Position numbers and translations under genes: made by a program. Below the pieces are notes generated by a model. That model made no database searches, was not told the origin of the DNA, and saw nothing but the letters and a program-made list of their open reading frames with translations. Shown in pieces: positions 8,939 to 17,301 of a stretch of DNA of 64,000 bases. The stretch is from assembly GCA_002840735.1 (NCBI GenBank), contig PHBY01000019.1, forward strand, positions 34,678 through 98,677, written 5' to 3'. Source of the DNA: Chloroflexi bacterium HGW-Chloroflexi-2. Its GTDB lineage: Bacteria > Chloroflexota > Anaerolineae > Anaerolineales > Anaerolineaceae. The first letter of the stretch is position 1. Each line of letters opens with the position of its first letter.

Positions 8939-9529
8939 ATGTCCACTGTAAACCAATCTAAGAAATTCTTTTCCACTATGACATTAACCTTAATGGCAGT
9001 AGCAATTGTTATTAATATGGTCCTTGGCCAAATCGCATCCATACTCAAATTACCCATCTTTCTGGATTCCATCGGTACAGTGTTGGTAGGTATACTGGCT
9101 GGCCCCTGGGCGGGTGGTCTTACTGGGTTAATCACAAATCTATTATGGGGGCTGATCTCCGATCCTGTATCAGCAGCTTTCGCGCCCGTGGCTGCGATGA
9201 TCGGTATTGCTGCAGGGTTGTGTGCAAAATTCGGATTGTTCAAAACCTGGTGGAAAGCCATCATTAGCGGCGTGATCATCTCTGTTGCCCTGGCAATCAT
9301 CGCTGTTCCCATCCGTCTGTATATGTTTGGTGGTCTCACCGGCAGTGGTTCCGATTTCATAACTGCTTACTTTCTGGCGTTAGGCAGAGATCTGTTTGGG
9401 GCCGTCATTATTCAGGTAATCACATCTAATCTGGTAGATAAAGTCGTTACCGCTTTGATCAGTTGGGGTATCATAAAAGCATTGCCAAATCGGTTTGTAT
9501 CAAGGTTCCCTGGCGCAGATAAGGTTTGA
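8939..9529 (+). CDS. ECF transporter substrate-binding (S) component
   Basis: Integral membrane protein of 196 residues with about six hydrophobic helices, of the size and pattern of ECF S components, which bind a vitamin, nucleobase-like compound or metal chelate. Segments such as LPIFLDSIGTVLVGILAGPW and GLTGLITNLLWGL mark a family often annotated only as ECF transporter S component. The T and A subunits follow directly, so this is a group I (dedicated) ECF system. The substrate is not known to me. The DsrE-like and PPC genes upstream may act on the imported compound, but this is inference. Confidence 0.85.
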   Translation: MSTVNQSKKFFSTMTLTLMAVAIVINMVLGQIASILKLPIFLDSIGTVLVGILAGPWAGGLTGLITNLLWGLISDPVSAAFAPVAAMIGIAAGLCAKFGLFKTWWKAIISGVIISVALAIIAVPIRLYMFGGLTGSGSDFITAYFLALGRDLFGAVIIQVITSNLVDKVVTALISWGIIKALPNRFVSRFPGADKV

Positions 9530-9531
9530 TC

Positions 9532-10323
9532 ATGTTTGAACCTCACAGCCTGTACATCACTGGCAAAGGCACTTTTTATTCATTGCACCCACTCACAAAA
9601 TTAAGTGGTGTACTGGCTGTAGCGCTCCTGGTTTTCCTGGGACCTGGAGAAACTGAAAAAATTATTCTTATTGGCTTGCTTATTTTCTTGACTGCTGTGT
9701 GGGCAGGTCTTCTTCTGCCATCCATTAAAACAACAATAAAACTGCTGCTCCCGTTGTTGATTGTACTGGTTGTTGTTCAAGGATTTTTCTATCCTCAAAA
9801 CACTACTATTCTTTTTTCTTTAGGAAAATATGAATATGCATGGGAAGGATTCCTGTATGCGTTATTCGTAACTGCCCGTATTGGCGTGATTTTATTGGCT
9901 TCTTTGCTATTTCTGTTTTCCACAAAACTTTCCGATTTCAGCAGAGCGCTGACAATTTCCGGATTATCGTCCGGACTGGTATATTTGATCGTCAGCCCTA
10001 TCTATATGCTGCCTGATTTTGCAGATCGCATCCACCGTATCAGGGAATCGCAACAATCCAGAGGCCTGGATATAGAAGGCAATTTTCTGGTTCGGATTAA
10101 AGCGCTCTTCCCGCTGGTTGCTCCTCTCATTCTGGGAGCATTAGTTGAAACAGAAAGTAGAGCTTTGATTCTGGAAACCAGAGCGTTTAATGCCATCGGG
10201 AAGAGATCCAGTCTGGTGGAAATCTATCTATCCAGACGCGAACGAGTTCTCCAAATTTTATTACTGACAGTTGCTTTGATCTTATCGGTGATTGGCATTA
10301 TCGAAAGGGCGTTATTTTTATGA
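9532..10323 (+). CDS. ecfT: ECF transporter transmembrane coupling protein EcfT
   Basis: A 263-residue membrane protein with several helices followed by the two cytoplasmic coupling motifs that contact the ATPases: QQSRGLDIEG (about residue 180) and ETRAFNAIG (about residue 215), corresponding to the Ala-Arg-Gly-type motifs of EcfT. ATG 9532, two bases after the S-component stop, is chosen over an in-frame TTG at 9526. Its TGA stop overlaps the ATG of the first ATPase gene. Confidence 0.9.
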   Translation: MFEPHSLYITGKGTFYSLHPLTKLSGVLAVALLVFLGPGETEKIILIGLLIFLTAVWAGLLLPSIKTTIKLLLPLLIVLVVVQGFFYPQNTTILFSLGKYEYAWEGFLYALFVTARIGVILLASLLFLFSTKLSDFSRALTISGLSSGLVYLIVSPIYMLPDFADRIHRIRESQQSRGLDIEGNFLVRIKALFPLVAPLILGALVETESRALILETRAFNAIGKRSSLVEIYLSRRERVLQILLLTVALILSVIGIIERALFL

Positions 10324-11192
10324 GCACTCCGCCCATCATTCAGCTGGATGAGGTTCACTTCACCTATTCTGGGGGTTCTCATTCAGCACTCTCAGCCATT
10401 ACACTGAGTATTCAACCAGGTGAAATCATTGGAATTATCGGAGCAAACGGAGCAGGAAAATCCACACTTTGCTATTTACTGGCAGGCTTAATCCCTTCTT
10501 TTTTCAATGGGAATTTTTCCGGCACAGCAACCATAAATGACAAAGAGATCGCGAATATCGATGCCAACAAACTCCCTTATCTGGTTGGTTTGGTGCTGCA
10601 GAACAGCAGATTACAACTTTCTCACATGTGCAATACTGTTTATGAAGAAGTTGCCTTCGGTCTGGAAAATTTGGGTGTGCCCAGGGAAATTATGCTTAAA
10701 AAAATTGACCAGGCACTTAAAATGACTGGTATATCTCACATGGCAGAACGTTCTCCATATACCTTATCTGGTGGTGAACAACAACGCTTAGCCATTGCTT
10801 CCATTCTGGCGATGGATTCACCGGTGTTGATTTTTGATGAACCTACTTCTTTATTGGACCCTGTTGGCCGTAGAGAAGTTCTTTCAGTGATTATGAATTT
10901 ATCCAAATCTGGTCATACCATCATCATTGCTGAAAACCACCTTGAATGGATAGCAGAATACACCGATCGAGTAGTTGCATTGGAAGCAGGAAAAATCTTA
11001 GTACAAGGAGATCCAAAAGAGATAATGAGTCTCCCTGAAATTCAATCCTCTGGAATAGGCTGGACCCGTTTTACACAGGCTTCAGCCTTGTATCTTGAAA
11101 AAACAAAATCCGGGAGTCCTAATCGTTTACCAATAACGCTTGAACAGGCTATCCATTTTTTCCAAACAGAACAAGGTAATCATGGAAATTAA
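10320..11192 (+). CDS. ecfA1: ECF transporter ATPase subunit A1
   Basis: ABC ATPase of 290 residues that drives the ECF transporter. Walker A GANGAGKST is near residue 40, a Q-loop LVLQNSR near 85, the signature LSGGEQQRLAIAS near 143, Walker B VLIFDEPTSLLDP near 165 and the H-loop AENHLEW near 205. All catalytic motifs are intact. It overlaps ecfT by 4 bp and the second ATPase by 11 bp. Confidence 0.93.
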   Translation: MSTPPIIQLDEVHFTYSGGSHSALSAITLSIQPGEIIGIIGANGAGKSTLCYLLAGLIPSFFNGNFSGTATINDKEIANIDANKLPYLVGLVLQNSRLQLSHMCNTVYEEVAFGLENLGVPREIMLKKIDQALKMTGISHMAERSPYTLSGGEQQRLAIASILAMDSPVLIFDEPTSLLDPVGRREVLSVIMNLSKSGHTIIIAENHLEWIAEYTDRVVALEAGKILVQGDPKEIMSLPEIQSSGIGWTRFTQASALYLEKTKSGSPNRLPITLEQAIHFFQTEQGNHGN

Positions 11193-11979
11193 TATTAACC
11201 ATATTTCATTTCAATATCCAAATGGTTATCCAGCACTACGTGATGTACATTTAAATATACCTTCAGAACAACATATCGCATTGATAGGACACAATGGGTG
11301 TGGAAAAACAACCCTTGCGCGGTGTATTAAAGGATTGCTTCACCCAACCAATGGAGAAATTTTATTGGATGGCAAATCAATTCGAAATGAAAAAATATCT
11401 TCCCTGGCACACAAGGTTGGTTTTGTTTTCCAACATCCTGATGACCAGATATTTCATCAAACGGTGTATCAGGAAGTTGCTTTTGGCCCGAAAAATCTTG
11501 GTATGTCTGGGGAAGTTCAGGTTGAAAAGATAAAAGAAGCTCTTGCATTAACCGGATTGGAAAACGAAAAAACAACCCATCCTTATGATCTGAGTCTCTC
11601 TGCCAGAAAACGAATCGCCATCGCATCAACCCTTGCCATGGATACGGACATCATCATTTTTGATGAACCCACAGCCGGAATGGATCATAAAGAATTAACG
11701 TTAATGAAAGTAATCTTTCAAGAACTTCGCAACAAGAAAAAAACAATCATCACAATTTCACATGATATGGACCTGGTATTGGAACAAAGTGATCAACTGG
11801 CTATTATGGCTGCAGGCCAAATCGTTAAAGTTGGCGATCCCGTTATACTTTTTCGCGATATGGAGGAAAATTTTTCTGAAATGGTTGCTCCACAAATGGT
11901 ACGCTTGTCGCAGAGGGTTTTAAAAAATAATAAAACTGCCAAAACAGTGGATCAATTTGTTGATTTTCTAATCCAATAG
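11182..11979 (+). CDS. ecfA2: ECF transporter ATPase subunit A2 with degenerate signature motif
   Basis: Second ECF ATPase, 265 residues from ATG 11182 (MEININHISFQYPNGYPALRDV). Walker A GHNGCGKTT, Q-loop FVFQHPDDQIF, Walker B IIIFDEPTAGMDH and H-loop ITISHDMD are intact. The signature is unusual: DLSLSARKRIAIAS replaces the normal LSGGQ/LSGGEKQR, so both glycines are lost. In a heterodimeric EcfA pair this would leave one composite ATP site degenerate, a situation known in other ABC proteins. It ends the operon; no terminator is obvious. Confidence 0.92.
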   Translation: MEININHISFQYPNGYPALRDVHLNIPSEQHIALIGHNGCGKTTLARCIKGLLHPTNGEILLDGKSIRNEKISSLAHKVGFVFQHPDDQIFHQTVYQEVAFGPKNLGMSGEVQVEKIKEALALTGLENEKTTHPYDLSLSARKRIAIASTLAMDTDIIIFDEPTAGMDHKELTLMKVIFQELRNKKKTIITISHDMDLVLEQSDQLAIMAAGQIVKVGDPVILFRDMEENFSEMVAPQMVRLSQRVLKNNKTAKTVDQFVDFLIQ

Positions 11980-12014
11980 CATTTCGTTCTTTCTGGCATG
12001 CTGACCATTTTTCC

Positions 12015-12043
12015 TTGACGATCTATCTGAAATGCGGTATATT
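12015..12043 (+). promoter_or_regulatory. promoter of tRNA-Arg
   Basis: TTGACG (12015-12020), a 17-bp spacer and TATATT (12038-12043) lie 20 bp before the tRNA. This is a near-consensus sigma-70 promoter. Confidence 0.85.
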
Positions 12044-12062
12044 TTGCGTGCTTATTCAGCAC

Positions 12063-12136
12063 GCCCCGGTAGCTCAATTGGACAGAGTACCTGCTTGCGG
12101 AGCAGATGGTTGCAGATTCGAGTTCTGCCCGGGGCA
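12063..12136 (+). tRNA. tRNA-Arg (anticodon GCG)
   Basis: Cloverleaf of 74 nt. The acceptor stem is GCCCCGG (12063-12069) with CCGGGGC (12129-12135), the discriminator is A, and CCA is not encoded. The D arm is GCTC/GAGT, the T arm GCAGA-TTCGAGT-TCTGC. The anticodon loop TTGCGGA reads GCG, decoding CGC and CGU. The outermost anticodon-stem pair is a C-A mismatch. Confidence 0.95.
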
Positions 12137-12140
12137 CACG

Positions 12141-12170
12141 AAGGTCGACTAAATTGGTCGACCTTTTTTG
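12141..12170 (+). terminator. intrinsic terminator after tRNA-Arg
   Basis: Perfect 9-bp stem AAGGTCGAC (12141-12149) with GTCGACCTT (12157-12165), 7-nt loop, ending in a T run. Confidence 0.9.
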
Positions 12171-12213
12171 TTAAGTTTTGACGCATCCCAACCCAAGTCC
12201 GCATTCTCTCACA

Positions 12214-12325
12214 CCACGGATTGAAATCCGTGGATATCATTCTCAAACCGAATGAATTCGGTTCAACCACCCCAAAACCTGTTTCAACAGGTTTGAAACC
12301 GCCAGCCTGTGATTTCAATCACAGG
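12214..12325. repeat. hairpin cluster 1: four palindromes with variable arms and constant core
   Basis: Four consecutive perfect palindromes occur: CCACGGATT-GA-AATCCGTGG (12214-12233), AACCGAAT-GA-ATTCGGTT (12246-12263), AACCTGTT-TC-AACAGGTT (12276-12293) and CCTGTGATT-TC-AATCACAGG (12306-12325). Arms differ completely but every centre is T-NN-A with flanking A/T. The same set recurs in order at 12427-12537, and related units lie at 51344-51395. Confidence 0.9.
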
Positions 12326-12426
12326 TGCCAAAACACAACCTCGATGGTAACCATCCACTCCATCCGCAAATACACACATCCCAAACCCGAACCTTCATCA
12401 ACCCGAACCTTCATCCAACCCACGCC

Positions 12427-12537
12427 ACGGATTGAAATCCGCGTCTGCTATTCTCAAACCGAATGAATTCGGTTCAACCACCCCAAAAACCTGTTTGAAC
12501 AGGTTTGAACCTCCTATCCTGTGATTTCAATCACAGG
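12427..12537. repeat. hairpin cluster 2: second copy of the same four palindromes
   Basis: The order of cluster 1 is repeated: a CGGATT-GA-AATCCG unit with a mismatched outer arm (about 12427-12443), AACCGAAT-GA-ATTCGGTT (12457-12474), AACCTGTT-TG-AACAGGTT (12488-12505) and CCTGTGATT-TC-AATCACAGG (12518-12537). Spacer text between units is partly conserved too, so the whole block of about 110 bp is duplicated. The 100 bp between the clusters hold no gene. Confidence 0.9.
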
Positions 12538-12543
12538 TGAAAT

Positions 12544-12762
12544 TCACAAATCCTCCACGGTATATCCCAACTCATCAATTGCCTTTCGAATTTCCTCTTC
12601 ACTCACCTTGCTATCATCATACTCCACCAGCATACTCTGCTTCTGATAACTTGCTTCTGCCCTTTTCACCCCTGGCAGATCATCCTCCAGTCCCTCCAAT
12701 TTCATCACACAGGCGGAACAATGCATATCCGGTATCCGAAAAGTCTTCTTTATAATACTCAT
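12544..12762 (-). CDS. heavy-metal-associated (HMA) domain protein, CopZ-like
   Basis: A 72-residue cytoplasmic metallochaperone-like domain with IPDMHCSACVMKLEG, the CxxC copper-binding motif near residue 15. It probably carries Cu(I) to a transporter or exporter. Its ATG overlaps the stop of the TauE-like gene by 4 bp, so the two are translationally coupled. The CopB-type ATPase lies 34 kb away, so a direct partnership is not shown. Confidence 0.92.
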   Translation of the reverse strand: MSIIKKTFRIPDMHCSACVMKLEGLEDDLPGVKRAEASYQKQSMLVEYDDSKVSEEEIRKAIDELGYTVEDL

Positions 12763-13841
12763 TGGAATTTGATCACGCCTGTGTACATACCCATCGAGCA
12801 GGAATACGCCAGAGTCGTGCCTGCTTTCTGGGGTGGAATTTCGATCAGTTTTTCACCGGTGGCGTCCAGCAATGCCTTGATATTTAAGGAAGGAATGATG
12901 AAAGAACGCGAGCAGGAAATGGTGTTGTTGGTTTTCAAACGCAACGTGACCGGTACACCGGCAGTGGCTAAGCTTTCATACGGGTAATAACCATCATTAT
13001 TGGCATACACCACCACATCACTACTCACTTCAGGCGTGGCATTTACCGAAACGGACGGGAAGTTCGTACGATCGTCGATGCGCGGGATGGTGTTGGCATT
13101 CACCCGACTGGCATTTGTCAGACGACTGATGGTATACGGAAATCCCAAAATATTCAGCCCGGAATCCAGTGAGAGAAAGGTAAAAATCACCAGTGCCAAG
13201 GCTACGAATCTAACAAAGTATTTCTCCATCAAAGCACCCAGTTTGGTTGCCAAATAGGTGAGCAGGAAGAACAACGGACTGGCTCCCAGAGTGAAGGCAA
13301 ACATGATCATACCACCCTGGAGGGGGCTACCCGTGCTGACCGCCAACGCCATCATTGTCTGAGTTACACCGCAGGGGATGAAGACCGTAAGCGCGCCCAG
13401 AAACAACGGCGAGAACCAGGTTTCCTGGCCTTTTGCTTTACGCCGGATCCAGCGTCGCATGGCAGGTGGTGGTTCAATATTGAAATAACGAAAAATGGGA
13501 TGTACATTCAGCAAACGCATGGCATTCCCCAGCATAAAGATCGCGATCGCAATCTGCAACCCAGCTCGCATCTGGGGTGTCAGGTCGAATACAGAACCCA
13601 ATACCCCCAGCAGTACGCCAAACAAGGTATAAACCACCAGTTTGGCGATTAAAAACAAAGCGATGGGTTGCGCCAGCGGAAGATTAATTTTCGTGTTCTT
13701 TTTTTTCTTTCTGGTAACCTGAACATGCGTTTCAATTTGACTTGCCAAAGAACTGGTCAACAATCCTCCCTGGATGGCCATACAACTCAATCCGCCGGCG
13801 GTCAATCCTGTAAGAAATACAATCCAGAGGGATGTATCCAT
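12759..13841 (-). CDS. sulfite exporter TauE/SafE-like (UreH/DsbD-type) membrane protein with C-terminal cupredoxin-like domain
   Basis: A 360-residue protein starting at MDTSLWIVFLTGLTAGGLSCM, with GGAG 6 nt before the ATG; a start 7 codons earlier lacks a ribosome site. Residues 1-220 form about six to seven helices of the TauE/UreH/CcdA type, including GGLSCMA and ALTVFIPCGVTQTMMALA. The remainder is a linker plus a cupredoxin-like domain with SRSFIIPSLNIKALL and TLAYSCSMGMYTGVIKF, where Cys and Met could bind copper. With the coupled HMA gene this suggests copper trafficking or delivery to an exported cuproenzyme. The exact transported species is unknown. Confidence 0.85.
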   Translation of the reverse strand: MDTSLWIVFLTGLTAGGLSCMAIQGGLLTSSLASQIETHVQVTRKKKKNTKINLPLAQPIALFLIAKLVVYTLFGVLLGVLGSVFDLTPQMRAGLQIAIAIFMLGNAMRLLNVHPIFRYFNIEPPPAMRRWIRRKAKGQETWFSPLFLGALTVFIPCGVTQTMMALAVSTGSPLQGGMIMFAFTLGASPLFFLLTYLATKLGALMEKYFVRFVALALVIFTFLSLDSGLNILGFPYTISRLTNASRVNANTIPRIDDRTNFPSVSVNATPEVSSDVVVYANNDGYYPYESLATAGVPVTLRLKTNNTISCSRSFIIPSLNIKALLDATGEKLIEIPPQKAGTTLAYSCSMGMYTGVIKFQ

Positions 13842-13962
13842 GTTTTTCTCCTGCTGTACCATGACTGAACAGATAAATTATGTCGTATTATATCAAACTT
13901 TCAACACTACATAATAAAAGGATATGTTGCAAGATATCAGTTACATATACATTCAACTATTA

Positions 13963-14379
13963 TTAGAAAATTTGAGTGTGCTTACTTAAGAATTCATCAG
14001 GAGATAAAACCTGGATGTTAAATCTTTGAAGATATTGAAAATGCTTAAAATTGCCCGAGATCAAAATGACATTCTTATTGATGGCTAATTCAGCAAAGGG
14101 TATGTCACCTTCATCAATAATTTCATATTGGGAAAAATTAACTGGTGTGCATTCAATCCAAACGGAAGAGAAAGCAATAAAACTTAATACTGCATCAGCA
14201 CGATCCTTTGGAATATTCAATTTTGGTCGATGTAGTACATCCTGATATTCTTTAAATACTCTTTCATCAATAACCAAATGGATTTTTCTCATCAAAATTG
14301 CATCAATGATTTGTTCTGGTTTACTGTTACGTTTAAGAAGTCCTGAGACGAGAACATTTGTATCTAAGACTATTAGCAT
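13963..14379 (-). CDS. PIN-domain toxin of a type II toxin-antitoxin pair
   Basis: A 138-residue PIN-domain nuclease of the family annotated as putative toxin component, PIN family. It begins MLIVLDTNVLVSGLLKRN (first acidic residue), has the central FKEYQDVLHRPKL helix with conserved Glu, and IIDEGDIPFAELAI with the later acidic residues expected to bind Mg. It probably cleaves RNA when free of antitoxin. It begins immediately after the stop codon of the AbrB-type gene, an arrangement typical of such modules. Confidence 0.9.
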   Translation of the reverse strand: MLIVLDTNVLVSGLLKRNSKPEQIIDAILMRKIHLVIDERVFKEYQDVLHRPKLNIPKDRADAVLSFIAFSSVWIECTPVNFSQYEIIDEGDIPFAELAINKNVILISGNFKHFQYLQRFNIQVLSPDEFLSKHTQIF

Positions 14380-14799
14380 CTAGCGCTGTTTCCTCACTTC
14401 ATGAATTTCGGTTTGAATGTCTTCATCTGTGATTTCATAAGTGGGAGATGATTCAGCGATTAGTCGAATTGATTCCACGGCTGCCTGTGCTTGAAGTTGA
14501 AGAGCCTGGTAAAGCAGGTCGCGTTCTTCCTGGCTAAGATTGAATTCTGTCATCAACTGGTCAGAACCTGTAATTTTTGCACGAGTCAATACCTGCTCTA
14601 TCTTAATTCCTCTGGAATTGAGACTCTTACCAAGAATGACCAGCAAATCATCAGCCGCCGACCCAAGAGGCTTGATAATTACACCATTTTCAGTGCTTAT
14701 AAATGTAACTAAATCACCTTTTTTAAGCTTCAATTGGCGACGAATATCTCTCGGGATAGTCACCTGTCCTTTTTCCTGTACTCTAACAGTTGTAATCAT
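14380..14799 (-). CDS. AbrB/SpoVT-type antitoxin
   Basis: A 139-residue protein with an N-terminal swapped-hairpin DNA-binding domain (VRVQEKGQVTIPRDIRRQLKLKKGDLV) and a longer helical C-terminal region that likely neutralises the adjacent PIN toxin. The start MITTVRV is chosen because GGAGG lies 5 nt upstream; the ATG four codons earlier is inside that ribosome site. The pair should be autoregulated through the AbrB domain, inferred from family behaviour. Confidence 0.9.
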   Translation of the reverse strand: MITTVRVQEKGQVTIPRDIRRQLKLKKGDLVTFISTENGVIIKPLGSAADDLLVILGKSLNSRGIKIEQVLTRAKITGSDQLMTEFNLSQEERDLLYQALQLQAQAAVESIRLIAESSPTYEITDEDIQTEIHEVRKQR

Positions 14800-14862
14800 A
14801 TGGACCTCCAAAAAGTCATACGGTCATACTTAATTATATCATGCACCAAACAAATAATCCTA

Positions 14863-15717
14863 TTAAACAAACCTTGATAATATAAACGCCACCAACCCGA
14901 TGGTAGCGCTTAGATATAGACCCCGCATGGCTCGATACCCTTCTTGATGCGTCCTACTCTTCATCAATCGTATCCCAAAAAAGACAATTGCCACATCCAT
15001 CAGACCAATTGGTAGAATGTAGGCCAGGCTGGTCTCCCCCAAAACAACCGGCAGCAGGGATAGCAAAATCATTACTACAAATAATGCGCCACTGATCCGC
15101 AACGCAATCCGCTTTCCATGCAAGATCGCCAGCGATTGCGAACCACTCTTCCTGTCACCTTCCATATCCATGGCATCTCCGGCAATCTCCTCTGCCAGAT
15201 CAAAAACAAACGCAATCGCCCCAAAAATCCAAACCAAAGGATTGCCTCCTTCTCCAACGCTGATCCCACCCAGAATAAAGGTCATGGCTACATTGATGGC
15301 GACGATCAGATTGCCCATCAGTCCACTGGCTTTCAGTTTCCAGTTGTACAGAAAGCCCAACCCCCACAGCACCAGGCTTAATGCCAGCACCAGTGGAGCG
15401 ATCCATCCGGCAATCAGCAAGGCGATCAGAGCAGTAACCACCCCGAATAGAATGGCTTCGGTGGGTGTGACTTTGCCGGATGGGATGGGTTTATGCGGGG
15501 TGTTGATGCGGTCAACTTCCAGGTCAAACAGGTCATTGAAGATCATGGCAGAGCTTGATAAAAACAGTCCCAGTCCAAACCCCAAGCCCAGATTGGTAAG
15601 CGTCGGGAATCTTCCCAGAGCGATCGTTTGACCAACCACCACACAGATGCCGGCTGAAATGGGCAACTCCGGGCGGATTAATTGCAGCAACGCTTTGGCT
15701 TTTTCAAAAATGGACAT
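14863..15717 (-). CDS. UbiA-family prenyltransferase
   Basis: A 284-residue integral membrane protein with about nine helices that transfers a prenyl chain onto an aromatic or polar acceptor. The two Mg-prenyl-diphosphate motifs are present: NDLFDLEVDRINTPHKPIPSG (first Asp-rich loop, near residue 62) and DLAEEIAGDAMDMEGDR (second, near 175). The sequence resembles UbiA members annotated as geranylgeranylglycerol-phosphate geranylgeranyltransferase-like, but the acceptor cannot be told. A GGAGAACAAA ribosome site precedes the ATG. It is monocistronic and divergent from lysC. Confidence 0.9.
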   Translation of the reverse strand: MSIFEKAKALLQLIRPELPISAGICVVVGQTIALGRFPTLTNLGLGFGLGLFLSSSAMIFNDLFDLEVDRINTPHKPIPSGKVTPTEAILFGVVTALIALLIAGWIAPLVLALSLVLWGLGFLYNWKLKASGLMGNLIVAINVAMTFILGGISVGEGGNPLVWIFGAIAFVFDLAEEIAGDAMDMEGDRKSGSQSLAILHGKRIALRISGALFVVMILLSLLPVVLGETSLAYILPIGLMDVAIVFFGIRLMKSRTHQEGYRAMRGLYLSATIGLVAFILSRFV

Positions 15718-15801
15718 TTTGTTCTCCTGTTCGAGGGGATGGTTACTGCAATTATATCGATTATTTGGATTTCAAAGATTGCTTTTTTGAAATCATGTTG
15801 A

Positions 15802-15830
15802 TTGACCTGCCTCTTGCATACGCGTATAAT
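15802..15830 (+). promoter_or_regulatory. promoter of the aspartate kinase-threonine synthase operon
   Basis: TTGACC (15802-15807), a 17-bp spacer and perfect TATAAT (15825-15830) lie 51 bp before the lysC start. No attenuator or riboswitch is visible in the short leader. Confidence 0.85.
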
Positions 15831-15881
15831 CGTTCTAATCCTTTACCATTTCTTCAATGAACGTTTTTTCTCGGAGGCATT

Positions 15882-17300
15882 ATGCGCACATTGGTGATGA
15901 AATTCGGTGGTACCTCAGTCGGTAGCCCGGTTGCAATCCAACAAACTGCGACTATTATTAAAAACCATAAAACCCGTTGGGACAATCTGGTCGTGGTAGT
16001 TTCCGCCATGAGTGGCATCACTGATAAATTAATCCAGAGTGCCCGCCTGGCAGCGGATAACGACGGAGCAGGTGCTCGCGAGATCATCACCCTGATCCAG
16101 AATCAACACCTGGAAGTAGTCAACACATTGGTTTCGGATTCCACTGAGAAACAAAAACAGCTGGCTGTCCTGCAGCAACGTCTGGATGAATTAAGCAATT
16201 ACTGCCAGAGTATTCAGGTACTGGGGGAGGTTACCCCGCGCGGCATGGATGTGATTTCCTCACTCGGAGAACGCATCAACTCACAAATTATTGCAGCTGT
16301 CCTACACAGCATCGGAACGCCCGCCCAGGCTATCGAAGCATCTGAATGCATTATCACCGATCGTACTTTTCAGAATGCCGTCCCGGATATGCAACGCAGC
16401 CGAGAGAAAATCCAATCCAATCTCACTCCCCTCTTCCAGCAATCAATTGTGCCGGTCGTAACCGGTTTTATGGCAGCCACACCGGAAGGAGTGATCACCA
16501 CTCTTGGACGGGGTGGCAGCGATTATACTGCCGCCATTCTGGCCGATTGCCTGGACGCCGACGAGGTCTGGATCTGGACGGATGTGGATGGTGTACTCTC
16601 CGCTGATCCGCGCGTGGTACCGGATGCCCGACCGATCCCTGAGATATCCTTCGCCGAGGTAGGTGAATTAGCTTATTTCGGTGCCAGAGTCCTGCATCCC
16701 AAAACCATCCGGCCGGTGGTCACACGTAACATGCCCTTATGGGTCAAAAACACCTTCAACCCGGATTTTCCTGGCACGCGCATCACCCAGAATCCTCCCC
16801 GTACCCGGGGAGAGATCACCGCCATTTCCACCATTAAAGATCTCAGCATCATCACCGTGGAAGGACGCGGCATGTTGGGGGTGCCCGGTATTGCTGCCCG
16901 TACATTCGGTGCAGTCGCCCGTACCGGCGCGAGTGTCCTGATGATCTCGCAATCCTCATCGGAACAGTCGATCTGCTTCACCATTCCATCTGTGCACAAT
17001 GGCGAGGTGATCAGGTCGATTGAGTCGGAAATGGCATTGGAATTAATGCGGGGGGATATTGACCGGGTCTGGTCACGCGATCATGTCGTCATTGTCAGCA
17101 TCATTGGCTCCGGGATGCGCGAAACCCCCGGTGTCTCCGCCCGTATCTTTGGCGCTCTCGGAAAAAACCTGATCAATGTCATCGCCATCGCCCAGGGCTC
17201 ATCCGAATACAGCATCTCACTGGTGTTGGATCAGGAAGACGCGCAGCGAGCTGTGCGTGCCATTCATGCTGAAACTCTTCCTTCACTGAATGGAGGTTAA
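15882..17300 (+). CDS. lysC: aspartate kinase
   Basis: Phosphorylates aspartate, the entry step to lysine, threonine and methionine. The 472-residue product has the catalytic domain ([19 protein letters not shown] at the N-terminus, [23 protein letters not shown] near 205, [18 protein letters not shown] near 230) and two C-terminal ACT units ([19 protein letters not shown] and [19 protein letters not shown]), so feedback control by threonine or lysine is likely. There is no fused homoserine dehydrogenase. An AGGAGG-type site precedes the ATG. The next gene is threonine synthase, which favours a threonine-pathway role. Confidence 0.95.
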   Translation: MRTLVMKFGGTSVGSPVAIQQTATIIKNHKTRWDNLVVVVSAMSGITDKLIQSARLAADNDGAGAREIITLIQNQHLEVVNTLVSDSTEKQKQLAVLQQRLDELSNYCQSIQVLGEVTPRGMDVISSLGERINSQIIAAVLHSIGTPAQAIEASECIITDRTFQNAVPDMQRSREKIQSNLTPLFQQSIVPVVTGFMAATPEGVITTLGRGGSDYTAAILADCLDADEVWIWTDVDGVLSADPRVVPDARPIPEISFAEVGELAYFGARVLHPKTIRPVVTRNMPLWVKNTFNPDFPGTRITQNPPRTRGEITAISTIKDLSIITVEGRGMLGVPGIAARTFGAVARTGASVLMISQSSSEQSICFTIPSVHNGEVIRSIESEMALELMRGDIDRVWSRDHVVIVSIIGSGMRETPGVSARIFGALGKNLINVIAIAQGSSEYSISLVLDQEDAQRAVRAIHAETLPSLNGG

Positions 17301-17301
17301 T

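Noticed and set aside
12221..12466. Open frames across the hairpin clusters on both strands
   Set aside because: Their sequence is only the translated palindromes and spacers; no ribosome sites.
12214..12537. CRISPR array
   Set aside because: Units differ in arm sequence and are palindromic without unique spacers of constant length; no cas genes nearby.
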